Source: Acidovorax sp. Leaf191
Lineage (GTDB): Bacteria > Pseudomonadota > Gammaproteobacteria > Burkholderiales > Burkholderiaceae_C
DNA: 64,000 bases
Assembly: GCF_001424425.1 (NCBI RefSeq)
Contig: NZ_LMPT01000012.1
Span: 362,601-426,600, forward strand
Reading direction: 5' to 3'
Part shown: one piece after another, positions 26,271 to 35,116 of the stretch
Layout: each line of letters opens with the position of its first letter
Numbering within the stretch: position 1 is the first letter of the stretch
Program-made: the position numbers and the translations under genes
The notes under the pieces: generated by a model
The model's database searches: none
The model's input: only the letters and a program-made list of their open reading frames with translations
What the model was told of the DNA's origin: nothing

Positions 26271-27233
26271 TCAGATGTCGGAGGCCTTCACGCGCGGGTC
26301 GATCACGGCGTACAGGATGTCCACGACGAAGTTGACGATGACCACCATGGTGGCGAGCAGCATCACGCAGTTGCGCACCACGATGAGGTCACGGTTGGAG
26401 ATGGACTGGAAGATCAGCCGGCCCAGGCCCGGCAGGTAGAACACGTTCTCCACCACGATGGTGCCCGCCAGCAGGTTGGCGAACTGCAGCCCCATCACGG
26501 TGATCACCGGGATCATGGCGTTGCGCAGCACGTGGCCCCAGAGCGCGGCACGCTGCGACAGCCCTTTGGCACGCGCGGTGCGCACGAAGTCCTCGCGCAG
26601 CACCTCGAGCACGGCCGAGCGCGTGATACGCGCCAGGATGGCCGCCTGAACCACGGCCAGCGCGATGGCGGGCAGCAGCAGCGCCTTCAGGGCCTCGAGC
26701 GGGCCGCCGCCGGCGTCTTCCGTCCAGCCCGGAAAGCCCCCGGCCGAGAACCACTGCAGCTTGACCGAGAACAGCAGGATCAAAAGGATGGCAAACCAGA
26801 AGTTGGGGATGGCGATACCGATCTGCGCCAGGCCCATCACGCCCACGTCGCCCACCTTGTTGTGGCGCGAGGCCGCATACACGCCTGCAATGAGGGCCAG
26901 CACGGTGGTGATCACCATGGCCATCAGCGCCAGCGGCACCGTCAGGGCCAGGCGTTCGAGCACCAGCTCGAGCACAGGCGTGCTGTAGGCGTAGCTGTTG
27001 CCCATGTCGCCCACCACCAGGCCGCTGATCCACTCCCAGTAGCGCTGCGTGGCCGGCTGGTCGAGGCCGAGCTTGGTGGCCAGCGCGGCCACGGCATCGG
27101 GCGAGGCATCGGGCCCCATGAGCATCTGCGCCGCGTTGCCCGGCAGGATCTCCAGCACCAGGAAGACGACGATGGAGGCGCCGATCAGCGTGGCCAGGAG
27201 CGTGATGAACCGCTTGAGAAAAAACAGACCCAT
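26271..27233 (-). CDS. ABC transporter permease, DppB-like
   Basis: The 320-residue protein starts MGLFFLKRFITLLATLIG, the standard N-terminal membrane segment of DppB/OppB, and has about six membrane segments. ILARITRSAVLEVLREDFVR and TARAKGLSQ form the EAA loop that contacts the ATPases. It is the first gene of the transporter cluster. The ATG at 27233 is used; a TTG nine bases upstream is also in frame. No good ribosome site is visible before either. The palindrome GTGTATACAC about 50 bases upstream may control this operon. Confidence 0.88.
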   Translation of the reverse strand: MGLFFLKRFITLLATLIGASIVVFLVLEILPGNAAQMLMGPDASPDAVAALATKLGLDQPATQRYWEWISGLVVGDMGNSYAYSTPVLELVLERLALTVPLALMAMVITTVLALIAGVYAASRHNKVGDVGVMGLAQIGIAIPNFWFAILLILLFSVKLQWFSAGGFPGWTEDAGGGPLEALKALLLPAIALAVVQAAILARITRSAVLEVLREDFVRTARAKGLSQRAALWGHVLRNAMIPVITVMGLQFANLLAGTIVVENVFYLPGLGRLIFQSISNRDLIVVRNCVMLLATMVVIVNFVVDILYAVIDPRVKASDI

Positions 27234-27283
27234 GGGAGGCAAGCGTGATGGAGGGGTGGCTACGCAGGCGCGTCAAAATTAAT

Positions 27284-27293
27284 GTGTATACAC
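27284..27293. promoter_or_regulatory. Palindrome upstream of the transporter operon, operator candidate
   Basis: GTGTATACAC is a perfect ten-base palindrome between the divergent dppB-like and ferredoxin genes, embedded in AT-rich sequence. TGTATACA cores are common in operators of GntR-family repressors, but no such gene is in the window. The link is inferred. Confidence 0.35.
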
Positions 27294-27306
27294 AGCATAA
27301 CGGTAA

Positions 27307-27711
<405 letters not shown>

Positions 27712-27761
27712 TGGTGCTGAGGGCGCTGATGTGGTCTTGATGCTGCCCTGAGTTTTGGATC

Positions 27762-27808
27762 TTTTTGGCTGCTACCGCTTGTCCAGCAAGCGCAGGCAGC
27801 TATGAAAA
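27762..27808 (-). repeat. Family B palindromic repeat, copy B4
   Basis: On the minus strand it reads CATAGCTGCCTGCGCTTG, a five-base loop, CAAGCGGTAGCAGCC and an A-run. It lies in the 292-base space between the ferredoxin and pth stop codons (convergent genes), where I see no gene. Confidence 0.75.
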
Positions 27809-28003
27809 GAGTAGCGCTCTGGCGAGCCGGTGCTCAGCGATCCGGTCTCCTGGCGCGTCGGTCCATCCGCAGCAGCTTCTCGCCGCTTCGTGCGGTGGCG
27901 CATCTGGTGCGTGATGGGTGCGTGATGGGTGCACGCAGCGTATCCAATGTGGTGCGTCACGCCGGCGTATCGCGCCGACCCATGGCCGCCACGGGCACCG
28001 CGC

Positions 28004-28609
28004 TCAATCGGCAGGCCGCGGGGGCTTGGGCCGGGGCGGCTTGGTGGTGTGGATGAGCAAGGTGGCCTTGTCCATCTCGCCGGCCAGCATTGCCGGGTAG
28101 GCCTTGAGCGAGTGGACGATGCTGTCTTCGATCAGCACGCGCTGGTCGGGTGCGGGTTTCTTGAGCACCCAGCTGGCCACTTCGCTTTTCACGCCCGGAT
28201 GCCCGATGCCGATGCGCAGGCGCCAATAGTCGGGCGAGCCCAGCTGGCCGTGGATGTCGCGCAGGCCGTTGTGGCCTGCGTGGCTGCCGCCGCGCTTGAG
28301 CTTGACCTGGCCGGGCGGGATGTCGAGCTCGTCGTGCACGACCAGGATCTCTTCGGGCAGGATCTTGAAGAACCGAGCGAGCGATGCGACGGACTTGCCC
28401 GACAGGTTCATGAAGGTCTGGGGCTGCAGCAGCCAGACGTTCTGGCCGTGCACCGTGGTGCGCGCCATCAGCCCGTGGTAGCTGCGCTCGGGCACCAGGG
28501 TGGCCTTGAGGTCGCGCGCCAGGGCGTCAATCCACCAGAAGCCCGCGTTGTGGCGGGTGGCTTCGTAGTCGGGGCCCGGGTTTCCAAGGCCTACAAACAG
28601 CTTGATCAT
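28004..28609 (-). CDS. pth: Peptidyl-tRNA hydrolase
   Basis: Pth frees tRNA from peptidyl-tRNA that drops off the ribosome. The 201-residue protein has the catalytic set: N10 (GLGNPG), H20 (ATRHNAGF), the Asp in [11 protein letters not shown], and the [14 protein letters not shown] loop. Length matches the family (about 195). It is the last gene of the lolB-ispE-tRNA-Gln-prs-rplY-pth series, all on the minus strand, but almost 400 bases and a terminator separate it from rplY. It therefore probably has its own promoter. Confidence 0.95.
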   Translation of the reverse strand: MIKLFVGLGNPGPDYEATRHNAGFWWIDALARDLKATLVPERSYHGLMARTTVHGQNVWLLQPQTFMNLSGKSVASLARFFKILPEEILVVHDELDIPPGQVKLKRGGSHAGHNGLRDIHGQLGSPDYWRLRIGIGHPGVKSEVASWVLKKPAPDQRVLIEDSIVHSLKAYPAMLAGEMDKATLLIHTTKPPRPKPPRPAD

Positions 28610-29006
28610 CTGCTCGATTATCCGGGTGTTGAAGTGCGGTGCGACGCGGCGCGGGGCAGTCGGCAGACCCGTCGCTGCACGGTGCCGTGTGCGTCCATGC
28701 CCCCCGGCCCGGTACATGGCAGGCGGCGGTGGCGGCGCTTATTGCTGTCGCGGTGGAGTTCGTCAATGGCGGCGCGCTGCGTGGGCGTTGACGTCAGCGT
28801 CGACGTCGGCGTGGTGCATCGGCATCCGCGTGCAAGCCATGCGCAGTGCGTTCTGTTGGCTGGTGGTACCAAGCAAAACGGCCCACTTGCGTGGGCCGTC
28901 GTGCGGCTGGGCAGCCTGCCGAGACAGGCGGGCCGTGTAGTGCCGTGCGTGCGGGTTGTCAGAAAACCACCGGACCGGTGGTCTTCGTCGACCGCAGGGC
29001 GAAGAA
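28610..29006. other. Long gap between rplY and pth
   Basis: These 397 bases hold the rplY terminator (28875-28899) and presumably the pth promoter. A stretch near 28785-28815 repeats GACGTC/GTCGAC-like units but forms no clear signal. No convincing gene is present. Confidence 0.45.
28875..28899 (-). terminator. Intrinsic terminator after rplY
   Basis: On the minus strand the stem ACGGCCCAC-gcaa-GTGGGCCGT is followed by TTTGCTT. It lies about 110 bases past the rplY stop. Confidence 0.8.
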
Positions 29007-29639
29007 TTACTTCTTGCCCTTGCCCTTGCCCTTGGCGTCGGCTGCAGGAGCGGCTTCTGCGGGGGTCTCGACCACCACGACAGGAGGCGTCACCGACACC
29101 AGCACGGGGTTGGTCTGGTTGCCGCGGATCTTGGCGGTCACGCCCTTGGGCAGCTTGATGTCCTTCAGGGTCAGGGACGAGCCCTTTTCCAGCTTGGACA
29201 GGTCCACAGCGATGAACTCTGGCAGGTCCGAAGGCATGCAGGTCACGTCGAGTTCGTTCACGATCGGGTTGACCATGCACTTGTCGACCTTGACGGCGTT
29301 GGACTCTTCAGCGCCGCTGAAGTGCAGTGGCACCTTCATGTGCAGCTTGGTCTTCTCGTCCACGCGCTGGAAGTCGATGTGCAGCACGAGTTGCTTGTAG
29401 GGGTGGTATTGCACGTCGCGCAGCAGGACCTTGGCGGTCTTGCCGGCCACTTCCATGTCCAGCACGCTGGAGTGGAATGCTTCCTTCTTGAGGGCGTGCC
29501 ACAGTGCGTTGTGGTCGATCTCGATCAGTTGGGGTTCCGTGGCACCACCGTACACGATGCCGGGGGTCTTGCCCGAAATGCGGAGACGGCGGCTCGCACC
29601 CGTGCCCTGCTTGGCGCGCTCAAAAGCGACGAAGTTCAT
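29007..29639 (-). CDS. rplY: 50S ribosomal protein L25 (long CTC type)
   Basis: The 210-residue protein has the L25 beta-barrel domain ([40 protein letters not shown]) that binds 5S rRNA, and the C-terminal domain of the CTC form ([20 protein letters not shown]), followed by a low-complexity Ala/Lys tail ending GKGKGKK. It is in the usual position between prs and pth. The ribosome site CAGGAGC lies eight bases before the ATG. Two intrinsic terminators lie between prs and this gene. Confidence 0.95.
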   Translation of the reverse strand: MNFVAFERAKQGTGASRRLRISGKTPGIVYGGATEPQLIEIDHNALWHALKKEAFHSSVLDMEVAGKTAKVLLRDVQYHPYKQLVLHIDFQRVDEKTKLHMKVPLHFSGAEESNAVKVDKCMVNPIVNELDVTCMPSDLPEFIAVDLSKLEKGSSLTLKDIKLPKGVTAKIRGNQTNPVLVSVTPPVVVVETPAEAAPAADAKGKGKGKK

Positions 29640-29686
29640 ATTTAGCTCCTGATAAGAGGCGACCGCGACCAGTCATCCTCTGTTTT

Positions 29687-29717
29687 AAAAAGGCTTGAGG
29701 CCACATGCCACAAGCCT
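29687..29717 (-). terminator. Second hairpin upstream of rplY, terminator-like
   Basis: On the minus strand AGGCTTG, a 13-base loop with some inner pairing, CAAGCCT, then TTTTAAAA. It stands about 50 bases before the rplY start, an unusual place for a terminator. Confidence 0.55.
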
Positions 29718-29744
29718 GCAAGTTGTTCCCGAACAAACAAGCAA

Positions 29745-29766
29745 CAAGCCTCCCAAGGGAGGCTTG
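29745..29766 (-). terminator. Intrinsic terminator after prs
   Basis: On the minus strand CAAGCCTCCC-tt-GGGAGGCTTG is followed by TTGCTTGTTTG. It lies about 40 bases beyond the prs stop. Confidence 0.7.
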
Positions 29767-29806
29767 CGTGCAGAACCGCTGCTGCCGTGCTCCCGAAGGA
29801 ACTGGA

Positions 29807-30781
29807 TCAGAACAGGTTCTCTTGGTCCGAGAACAGGCTCATCACCGACTCGCCCTTGGCAATGCGCTGGATCGTCTCGGCGATCAGCGGGGCCACGGAG
29901 AGTTGGCGAATCTTGGTGCATCCCTTGGCGTTGTCGCTCAGGGGGATGGTGTTGGTCACTACCACTTCATCGAGGGCCGAGCCCTTGGCGATGCGTTCAA
30001 TGGCAGGGCCCGAAAAAATGGGGTGCGTGCAATAGGCGTACACCTTCTTGGCGCCGCGCTCCTTGAGCACCTCGGCCGCCTTCACCAGCGTGCCGGCGGT
30101 GTCGATCATGTCGTCCATGATCACGCAGTTGCGGCCTTCGATTTCGCCGATCACGTGCATGACTTCGGACACGTTGGCCTTGGGGCGTCGCTTGTCGATG
30201 ATGGCCAGGTCGCAGTTGAGCTGCTTGGCCAGCGCACGGGCACGCACCACGCCGCCCACGTCGGGGGACACGACGATCAGGTCCTCGTAGTTCTTCTGGC
30301 GCAGGTCGCCCAGCAGAACGGGGGAGGCATAGATGTTGTCGACCGGAATGTCGAAGAAGCCCTGAATCTGGTCGGCATGCAGGTCCATGGTCAGCACGCG
30401 GGCCACGCCCACGGTCTGCAGCATGTTGGCCACCACCTTGGCCGTGATCGGCACGCGGCTGGAGCGGGGGCGGCGGTCTTGCCGTGCATAACCGAAGTAG
30501 GGGATCACGGCGCTGATGCGTTCAGCCGATGCGCGCTTGAGCGCATCCACCATGATCAGCAGCTCCATGAGGTTTTCGTTGGTGGGCGCGCAAGTGGACT
30601 GCACCACGAAAACATCGCGTGCACGCACGTTCTGCTTGATTTCAACGGTGACTTCACCGTCGGAGAAACGACCCACATCGGCAGCGCCCAGGGTGGTACC
30701 CAGGTGCTGGGCGATTTCAGCTGCCATGCCAGGATTGGCATTGCCGGTGAAAACCATGAAGTCGGGGTGGTTGGCTTGCAT
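29807..30781 (-). CDS. prs: Ribose-phosphate pyrophosphokinase
   Basis: Prs makes PRPP from ribose 5-phosphate and ATP, the precursor for nucleotides, histidine, tryptophan and NAD. The 324-residue protein contains the class I signature [17 protein letters not shown], the flexible-loop [17 protein letters not shown] and the PRPP-binding loop [17 protein letters not shown]. The ATG at 30781 gives the normal length; the open frame upstream crosses the tRNA-Gln gene and is not coding. It follows tRNA-Gln by 47 bases. Confidence 0.97.
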   Translation of the reverse strand: MQANHPDFMVFTGNANPGMAAEIAQHLGTTLGAADVGRFSDGEVTVEIKQNVRARDVFVVQSTCAPTNENLMELLIMVDALKRASAERISAVIPYFGYARQDRRPRSSRVPITAKVVANMLQTVGVARVLTMDLHADQIQGFFDIPVDNIYASPVLLGDLRQKNYEDLIVVSPDVGGVVRARALAKQLNCDLAIIDKRRPKANVSEVMHVIGEIEGRNCVIMDDMIDTAGTLVKAAEVLKERGAKKVYAYCTHPIFSGPAIERIAKGSALDEVVVTNTIPLSDNAKGCTKIRQLSVAPLIAETIQRIAKGESVMSLFSDQENLF

Positions 30782-30828
30782 GAGAGTCCCAGCAGTCTGA
30801 AAATAATGCCCGTATGCGAGAAGATATT

Positions 30829-30905
30829 TGGCAGGGGAAGAAGGATTCGAACCTTCGCATGCCGGAATCAAAATCCGGTGCCTTAACCAGCTTGGCGACT
30901 CCCCT
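30829..30905 (-). tRNA. tRNA-Gln (anticodon TTG)
   Basis: The 77 bases fold into a complete cloverleaf with encoded CCA. The acceptor is AGGGGAG / TTCCCCT and the anticodon loop is TTTTGAT between CCGGA and TCCGG, giving TTG. The T arm contains GGTTCGAATCC. It lies between ispE and prs, its usual position in beta- and gammaproteobacteria. Confidence 0.96.
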
Positions 30906-30935
30906 ACACAGGTCAATTGCCGAAGGCAACCAACC

Positions 30936-31796
30936 TTAATTCTCGTCTGATGCCCAACCCGCAAGAGGGTGAATCATCAGATTTTCACATGCCTTGACCT
31001 GCCAGCCCTGGGGGGCTCCATCCAGATCAACTGCATGAGACATTTGCGCAAACACCGCACTGCCTGAGCCTGTCATCCTGCCTTGTAATCCGCGTGACCT
31101 GAGCCATTCGAGGGCTTCGGTAACTTGCGGGCAAAGAGCCTGAGCAACGGGCTGCAAGTCATTTCGACCGAAGTCAAAGTGTGCTGCAGCAAAGCCTAAG
31201 ATTGTAGCACTATCTGAATCACGTTTCAAACTTGGCGACGAAAAAATTAATTTTGTCTCCAGGCCTGCTGCAGGCTTCACGATCGCGAAGCTTGCGGGTG
31301 GCAGCTGGTGCACTTTCTCAAGCGGCGTGATTGTCTCACCAATTCCCTCCACAAAAGCGTTACGGCCGCGTAAAAAAAATGGAATGTCTGCGCCGAGCGC
31401 GATGCCGATCTTTTCCAGCGCAGCGCGCGGCAGGTGCAGGCCCCACAGCCGATTGAGGGCCAGCAGCGTCGTGGCAGCGTCGGAGGAGCCGCCGCCCATG
31501 CCTGCCTGCGCGGGGATGCTCTTGCCCACGGCAATGTGCGCGCCCTGTGTGCAGCCCGTGGCCGCCTGCAGGGCGCGGGCTGCACGGATCGTCAGGTCCA
31601 CGTCGGGCAAGGCGGGTCCCAGATCTTCGCGCGTGATCTCCGGGCCGGTGCCGCGGAGTTCGAAGTGCAGGGTGTCGCACCAGTCCACCAGCATGAACAC
31701 CGACTGCAGCAGGTGATAGCCGTCGTCACGCCGGCCCGTGATGTGCAGAAAAAGATTGAGCTTGGCCGGAGCCGGCACGTCGTAGAGGGCTTGCAT
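30936..31796 (-). CDS. ispE: 4-diphosphocytidyl-2-C-methyl-D-erythritol kinase
   Basis: IspE phosphorylates CDP-ME in the MEP pathway of isoprenoid synthesis. The 286-residue GHMP kinase has [20 protein letters not shown] at the N-terminus, the ATP-binding [15 protein letters not shown] loop and the C-terminal [11 protein letters not shown] motif. ATG 31796 is chosen over the TTG two codons earlier. It follows lolB by 46 bases and precedes tRNA-Gln. Confidence 0.96.
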   Translation of the reverse strand: MQALYDVPAPAKLNLFLHITGRRDDGYHLLQSVFMLVDWCDTLHFELRGTGPEITREDLGPALPDVDLTIRAARALQAATGCTQGAHIAVGKSIPAQAGMGGGSSDAATTLLALNRLWGLHLPRAALEKIGIALGADIPFFLRGRNAFVEGIGETITPLEKVHQLPPASFAIVKPAAGLETKLIFSSPSLKRDSDSATILGFAAAHFDFGRNDLQPVAQALCPQVTEALEWLRSRGLQGRMTGSGSAVFAQMSHAVDLDGAPQGWQVKACENLMIHPLAGWASDEN

Positions 31797-31842
31797 GAAC
31801 AAAAAAACGGGGGGCGGGCAAGGGGCGTGCGCCGCGCGCAGA

Positions 31843-32385
31843 TCAACGGGTCAGTGCAACGCGGAGTGTGGCCTGGGGCTGCGGGTCGTCCCGGTGCGCG
31901 ACCAGGCGGCCATCGGCAACCCCCGACAGATCGGCGCGCCAACCGGGTGCAGTGGCCTGGTTGCCCTGCAGCCAGCTGAACAATGCCGTCACCGGAATGC
32001 GCGTGCCGGTCACTTCCTGCAGCAGCATGTCGAGCGAGTCGGAGGTGCGGGTTTCCTGCGAGCTCACCAACTGGGCGTGGCCGTCCTTCCAGTCCAGCTG
32101 CGCAAGCCGGTTGCCCAGCGGGCTGAGCAGCACCAGCCCGCCCACTTGGGCATTGCCCCGCAGCTCGAACATGGCAGAAAACGACTGCGAGTCCTGGCCC
32201 TCGACCTGCAATGCCAGGCGGCCGCTCCAGGTGTTCTCATCGGTCGCCGCCTTGGGCAAGGGTTGTGCACATCCGGCCAGCCACATGGCGCAGATGGCCA
32301 GCAGCAGACGCCAGCCTGTGGTCACACCGTGGATTTGCGTTGCGGCAGCCGCCGACGGCAGCGTGGCACCGTACCAGCCGCGCAT
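31843..32385 (-). CDS. lolB: Outer-membrane lipoprotein insertion protein LolB
   Basis: LolB receives lipoproteins from LolA and inserts them into the outer membrane. The 180-residue product has a lipoprotein signal with lipobox WLAGC near residue 37, after a longer N-terminus than usual ([17 protein letters not shown]). The mature part contains the LolB-like WSGRLALQVEG and FELRGNAQVGGLVLLSPLG strands. Its ATG overlaps the TGA of the TPR gene (ATGA). Position before ispE supports the call. An internal start nearer the signal core is possible. Confidence 0.85.
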   Translation of the reverse strand: MRGWYGATLPSAAAATQIHGVTTGWRLLLAICAMWLAGCAQPLPKAATDENTWSGRLALQVEGQDSQSFSAMFELRGNAQVGGLVLLSPLGNRLAQLDWKDGHAQLVSSQETRTSDSLDMLLQEVTGTRIPVTALFSWLQGNQATAPGWRADLSGVADGRLVAHRDDPQPQATLRVALTR

Positions 32386-34145
32386 CAAAGCTTCACTCCC
32401 AGGCGCGCCAGGGTTTCCTTCAGTGTTTCGTTGTCGGGGCTCACGCGCTTGCTCTCCGTCCAGACCTTCAGGGCGGCGTCCTTGTCGCCCAGGCTCCAGA
32501 GCACTTCACCCAGATGCGCGCCGATCTCGACATCGGGGCGCCCCTTGTAGGCGGCTTCCAGCAGCCTGCGGGCTTCGGCCTTGTTGCCCAGGCGAAACTC
32601 CACCCAGCCCAGGCTGTCGGTAATGAACGGGTCGTTGGGTGCGAACTCCAGCGCTTTCAGGATGAGCTGCTTGGCTTCGGGCAGGCGCTGGCCACGCTCG
32701 GCCAGCGAGTAGCCCAGCGCGTTGTAGGCGTGGTGGTGGTCCGGCTTCTGGGCGATGACCTGGCGCAGCAGCCGCTCCATGGTGTCCACCTGGCCGGCCT
32801 TTTCGGCCAGCATGGCCTGGTCGTACACGAGTTCGGTGTCTTGCGGAGCCAAGGCCACGAGTTCGGTCTGGACCTTGTAGGCCTCCTGGTACAGCCGCTG
32901 GTCGCGCAGCAGTTGCACTTCTGCAGCCAGCTTCATGCGCTTGTCGTCGGCCGAAGTGCCCGGCAGGTTGCGCAGCAAGGCGCGGGCCTGCTCGATCTTG
33001 CCCTGGCGCGCCAGCAGCGACGCGCGGCGCATCTGGGCGCTGAAGACCTCCTCCACGTTGTCGATGCGCTTGAGCCATGCCTCGGCCCCGGCGAAGTCCT
33101 GCTTCTTTTCGGCGATCTGCGCGTACAGCAGGTACGCCTGCGTCATGCCGCGCTGGCGCACCTCAGCATCGTCCAGCGAGGACAGCAGGTCCATGTAGCG
33201 CTTGAGGTCGTTCTCGGCCGCGGGAAGGCGGTTGTCCTGCAGGTGGAGCGTAGCCAGCACCAGCCAGGCTTCCACCAGGTCGGGCTTTTCCTTGGTGGCG
33301 GCTTCCAGCTGCCGGGCCGCGTCTCCATAGCGTTGCTGGCCCAGCAGTACCCGCGCATAGGCCATGCGCAGCTCGGGAACAGGCTGCTTGGACAGGGCCT
33401 GCACGACCAAGGGTTCTGCTTCGGGGCTGCCATCGTCCATCAGCTCCAGCGCCAGTTGCGCCGAGCTCTCGCTGCCCACGTCCAGGGCCTGGGCCTTGCG
33501 GGCGGCTTCCAGGGCGCCGGCCTTGTCGCCTGCGGCCAGCCGCAGGCGGCCCAATGAAACCCATGCCACCGGACCGGTGGCAGGATTCGTGAGTTCGTTG
33601 ACGAGCGCCGCTTCGACGACCTTGGCGGCCAGCGCCTTGTCGCTGGCGCGCCCATACACCTGGGGCAGGGCCGACAGCATGGCCGCCTTGCTGCGGGGTG
33701 GCGACAGAGCCAGCTCCAGGCGCAGGAGGTCCGGGGTTTCGCCAATGCGGTTCAGGGCGACCAGGATCTGGAGCACGTAGCGGTTGGCCTCGCGCGACTG
33801 GGGCAGGGCTTCTTTCCAGGCCTGCGCGGCTGCCAATGCGTATTCGCCCGAGCGGGATTGCAGCGCGATGTCGGCTGCGCGCTGGTACAGCTGGCCGTCG
33901 GCACTGCGGCGGGCCGCTTCGAGCATGAAGGCGTACCCGGCACCCGGGTCTCCGGTGCGGGCGCTCACCTCGCCCAACAGGATTTCGTAGAACAGTTCCG
34001 CGTCGAGCGCGGGGTTAGAGACCACGGGCTCGTCGGCAGGCGCAGGCGGGGTGTTGGCACCCGGCGATTGCGCATACGCTGAACAAGCCGCAACCGAGAT
34101 CGCTGTTGCCAGGGCGGTGGTCCGAAATCTGTGAAATAACACCAT
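32385..34145 (-). CDS. Exported TPR-repeat protein upstream of lolB
   Basis: The 586-residue protein has an N-terminal export signal ([20 protein letters not shown] followed by CSAYAQS). It could be cut after AYA by signal peptidase I, or at the Cys as a lipoprotein. The rest is TPR helices, for example [20 protein letters not shown] and [20 protein letters not shown]. It is the usual first gene before lolB in Burkholderiales, and translational overlap suggests a shared function in the envelope, perhaps as a scaffold. ATG 34163 is an alternative start, six codons earlier. The divergent mutM start is only 47 bases away. Confidence 0.78.
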   Translation of the reverse strand: MVLFHRFRTTALATAISVAACSAYAQSPGANTPPAPADEPVVSNPALDAELFYEILLGEVSARTGDPGAGYAFMLEAARRSADGQLYQRAADIALQSRSGEYALAAAQAWKEALPQSREANRYVLQILVALNRIGETPDLLRLELALSPPRSKAAMLSALPQVYGRASDKALAAKVVEAALVNELTNPATGPVAWVSLGRLRLAAGDKAGALEAARKAQALDVGSESSAQLALELMDDGSPEAEPLVVQALSKQPVPELRMAYARVLLGQQRYGDAARQLEAATKEKPDLVEAWLVLATLHLQDNRLPAAENDLKRYMDLLSSLDDAEVRQRGMTQAYLLYAQIAEKKQDFAGAEAWLKRIDNVEEVFSAQMRRASLLARQGKIEQARALLRNLPGTSADDKRMKLAAEVQLLRDQRLYQEAYKVQTELVALAPQDTELVYDQAMLAEKAGQVDTMERLLRQVIAQKPDHHHAYNALGYSLAERGQRLPEAKQLILKALEFAPNDPFITDSLGWVEFRLGNKAEARRLLEAAYKGRPDVEIGAHLGEVLWSLGDKDAALKVWTESKRVSPDNETLKETLARLGVKL

Positions 34146-34192
34146 CGGGTCATAATAATCCATGCCCGTTAACCCGATGTAGGTCGCGTTCT

Positions 34193-35008
34193 ATGCCTGA
34201 GTTGCCCGAAGTGGAAGTCACGCGCCGCAGTTTTGCGGCGGCCATTGCCGGGGCGAACATCGAAGGTGTTGCGATGGGCAAGCCGCTGCGGTGGCCGCTC
34301 GGGTGTGACCCCGGGGATCTGGTGGGGCAGCAGGTGCTGGGTCTGCGCCGGCGGGGCAAATATCTATTGGCAGATACCAGCCGGGGCCTGCTGCTGCTGC
34401 ACCTGGGCATGTCAGGCAGCTTGCGCTTTGGCCATGGCCTTCCTCCGCCAGGCGTGCACGACCATTTCGACATGGCCACCAGCCACGGGACGCTACGGCT
34501 GCATGATCCGCGGCGCTTCGGCGCGGTGGTCTACACCCACGGCGAGCAGGATCCGGTCGCGGTCAAGCTGCTCGATGCGCTGGGCATGGAACCGTTGTCG
34601 GATTCCTTTTCTCTGGCCACGTTTCAAGCCGGGCTGAAAAAGAGCCGCACGCCCATCAAGCAGTTGCTGCTGGGCGGCAAGCTGGTGGTGGGGGTGGGCA
34701 ATATCTATGCTTCCGAGGTGCTTTTTCTGGCGGGTATCCGCCCGACCACGGTGGCGTCGCGCATCGGCCCGGCCCGGGTGCGCAAGTTGCACGAGGCCAT
34801 CGTGGCCGTGCTGGCCCGGGCGGTGGAAATGGGGGGCAGCACGCTGCGCGATTTCTCCAGTGCCGACGGCATGGCCGGACACTTCCAGACGCAGGCCAAT
34901 GTCTACGGGCGCGAAGGTGCGCCCTGCCATGTTTGCAGCACCCCCATCCGGCTGCTGCGCCAGGGTCAGCGAAGCACTTACTTCTGCGCGCAATGCCAAC
35001 GCACCTGA
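34193..35008 (+). CDS. mutM: Formamidopyrimidine-DNA glycosylase
   Basis: MutM removes 8-oxoguanine and ring-opened purines from DNA and nicks the strand. The 271-residue protein starts [10 protein letters not shown], with the catalytic Pro2 and Glu3, contains HLGMSGSL and [13 protein letters not shown], and ends with a C4 zinc finger (CHVCSTPI ... YFCAQC). It is complete. mutY, which removes A opposite 8-oxoguanine, lies 2 kb downstream on the same strand, with a dynamin-like GTPase gene between. Confidence 0.97.
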   Translation: MPELPEVEVTRRSFAAAIAGANIEGVAMGKPLRWPLGCDPGDLVGQQVLGLRRRGKYLLADTSRGLLLLHLGMSGSLRFGHGLPPPGVHDHFDMATSHGTLRLHDPRRFGAVVYTHGEQDPVAVKLLDALGMEPLSDSFSLATFQAGLKKSRTPIKQLLLGGKLVVGVGNIYASEVLFLAGIRPTTVASRIGPARVRKLHEAIVAVLARAVEMGGSTLRDFSSADGMAGHFQTQANVYGREGAPCHVCSTPIRLLRQGQRSTYFCAQCQRT

Positions 35009-35075
35009 CGGCGGTGTGGAGCGAACTTTGCTTTTCAGCACAGTCTGTGGGCGGTCAATGCTATATTTTGTGCAT

Positions 35076-35090
35076 GCCTGCCTCGCAGGC
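35076..35090 (+). promoter_or_regulatory. Hairpin in the leader of the dynamin-like gene
   Basis: GCCTGC-ctc-GCAGGC lies between a TATATT -10 candidate (35062-35067) and the GTG start at 35117. No T-run follows, so it is not a terminator. Confidence 0.35.
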
Positions 35091-35116
35091 CATACCTAGA
35101 TATCTCCGGGAGCACA

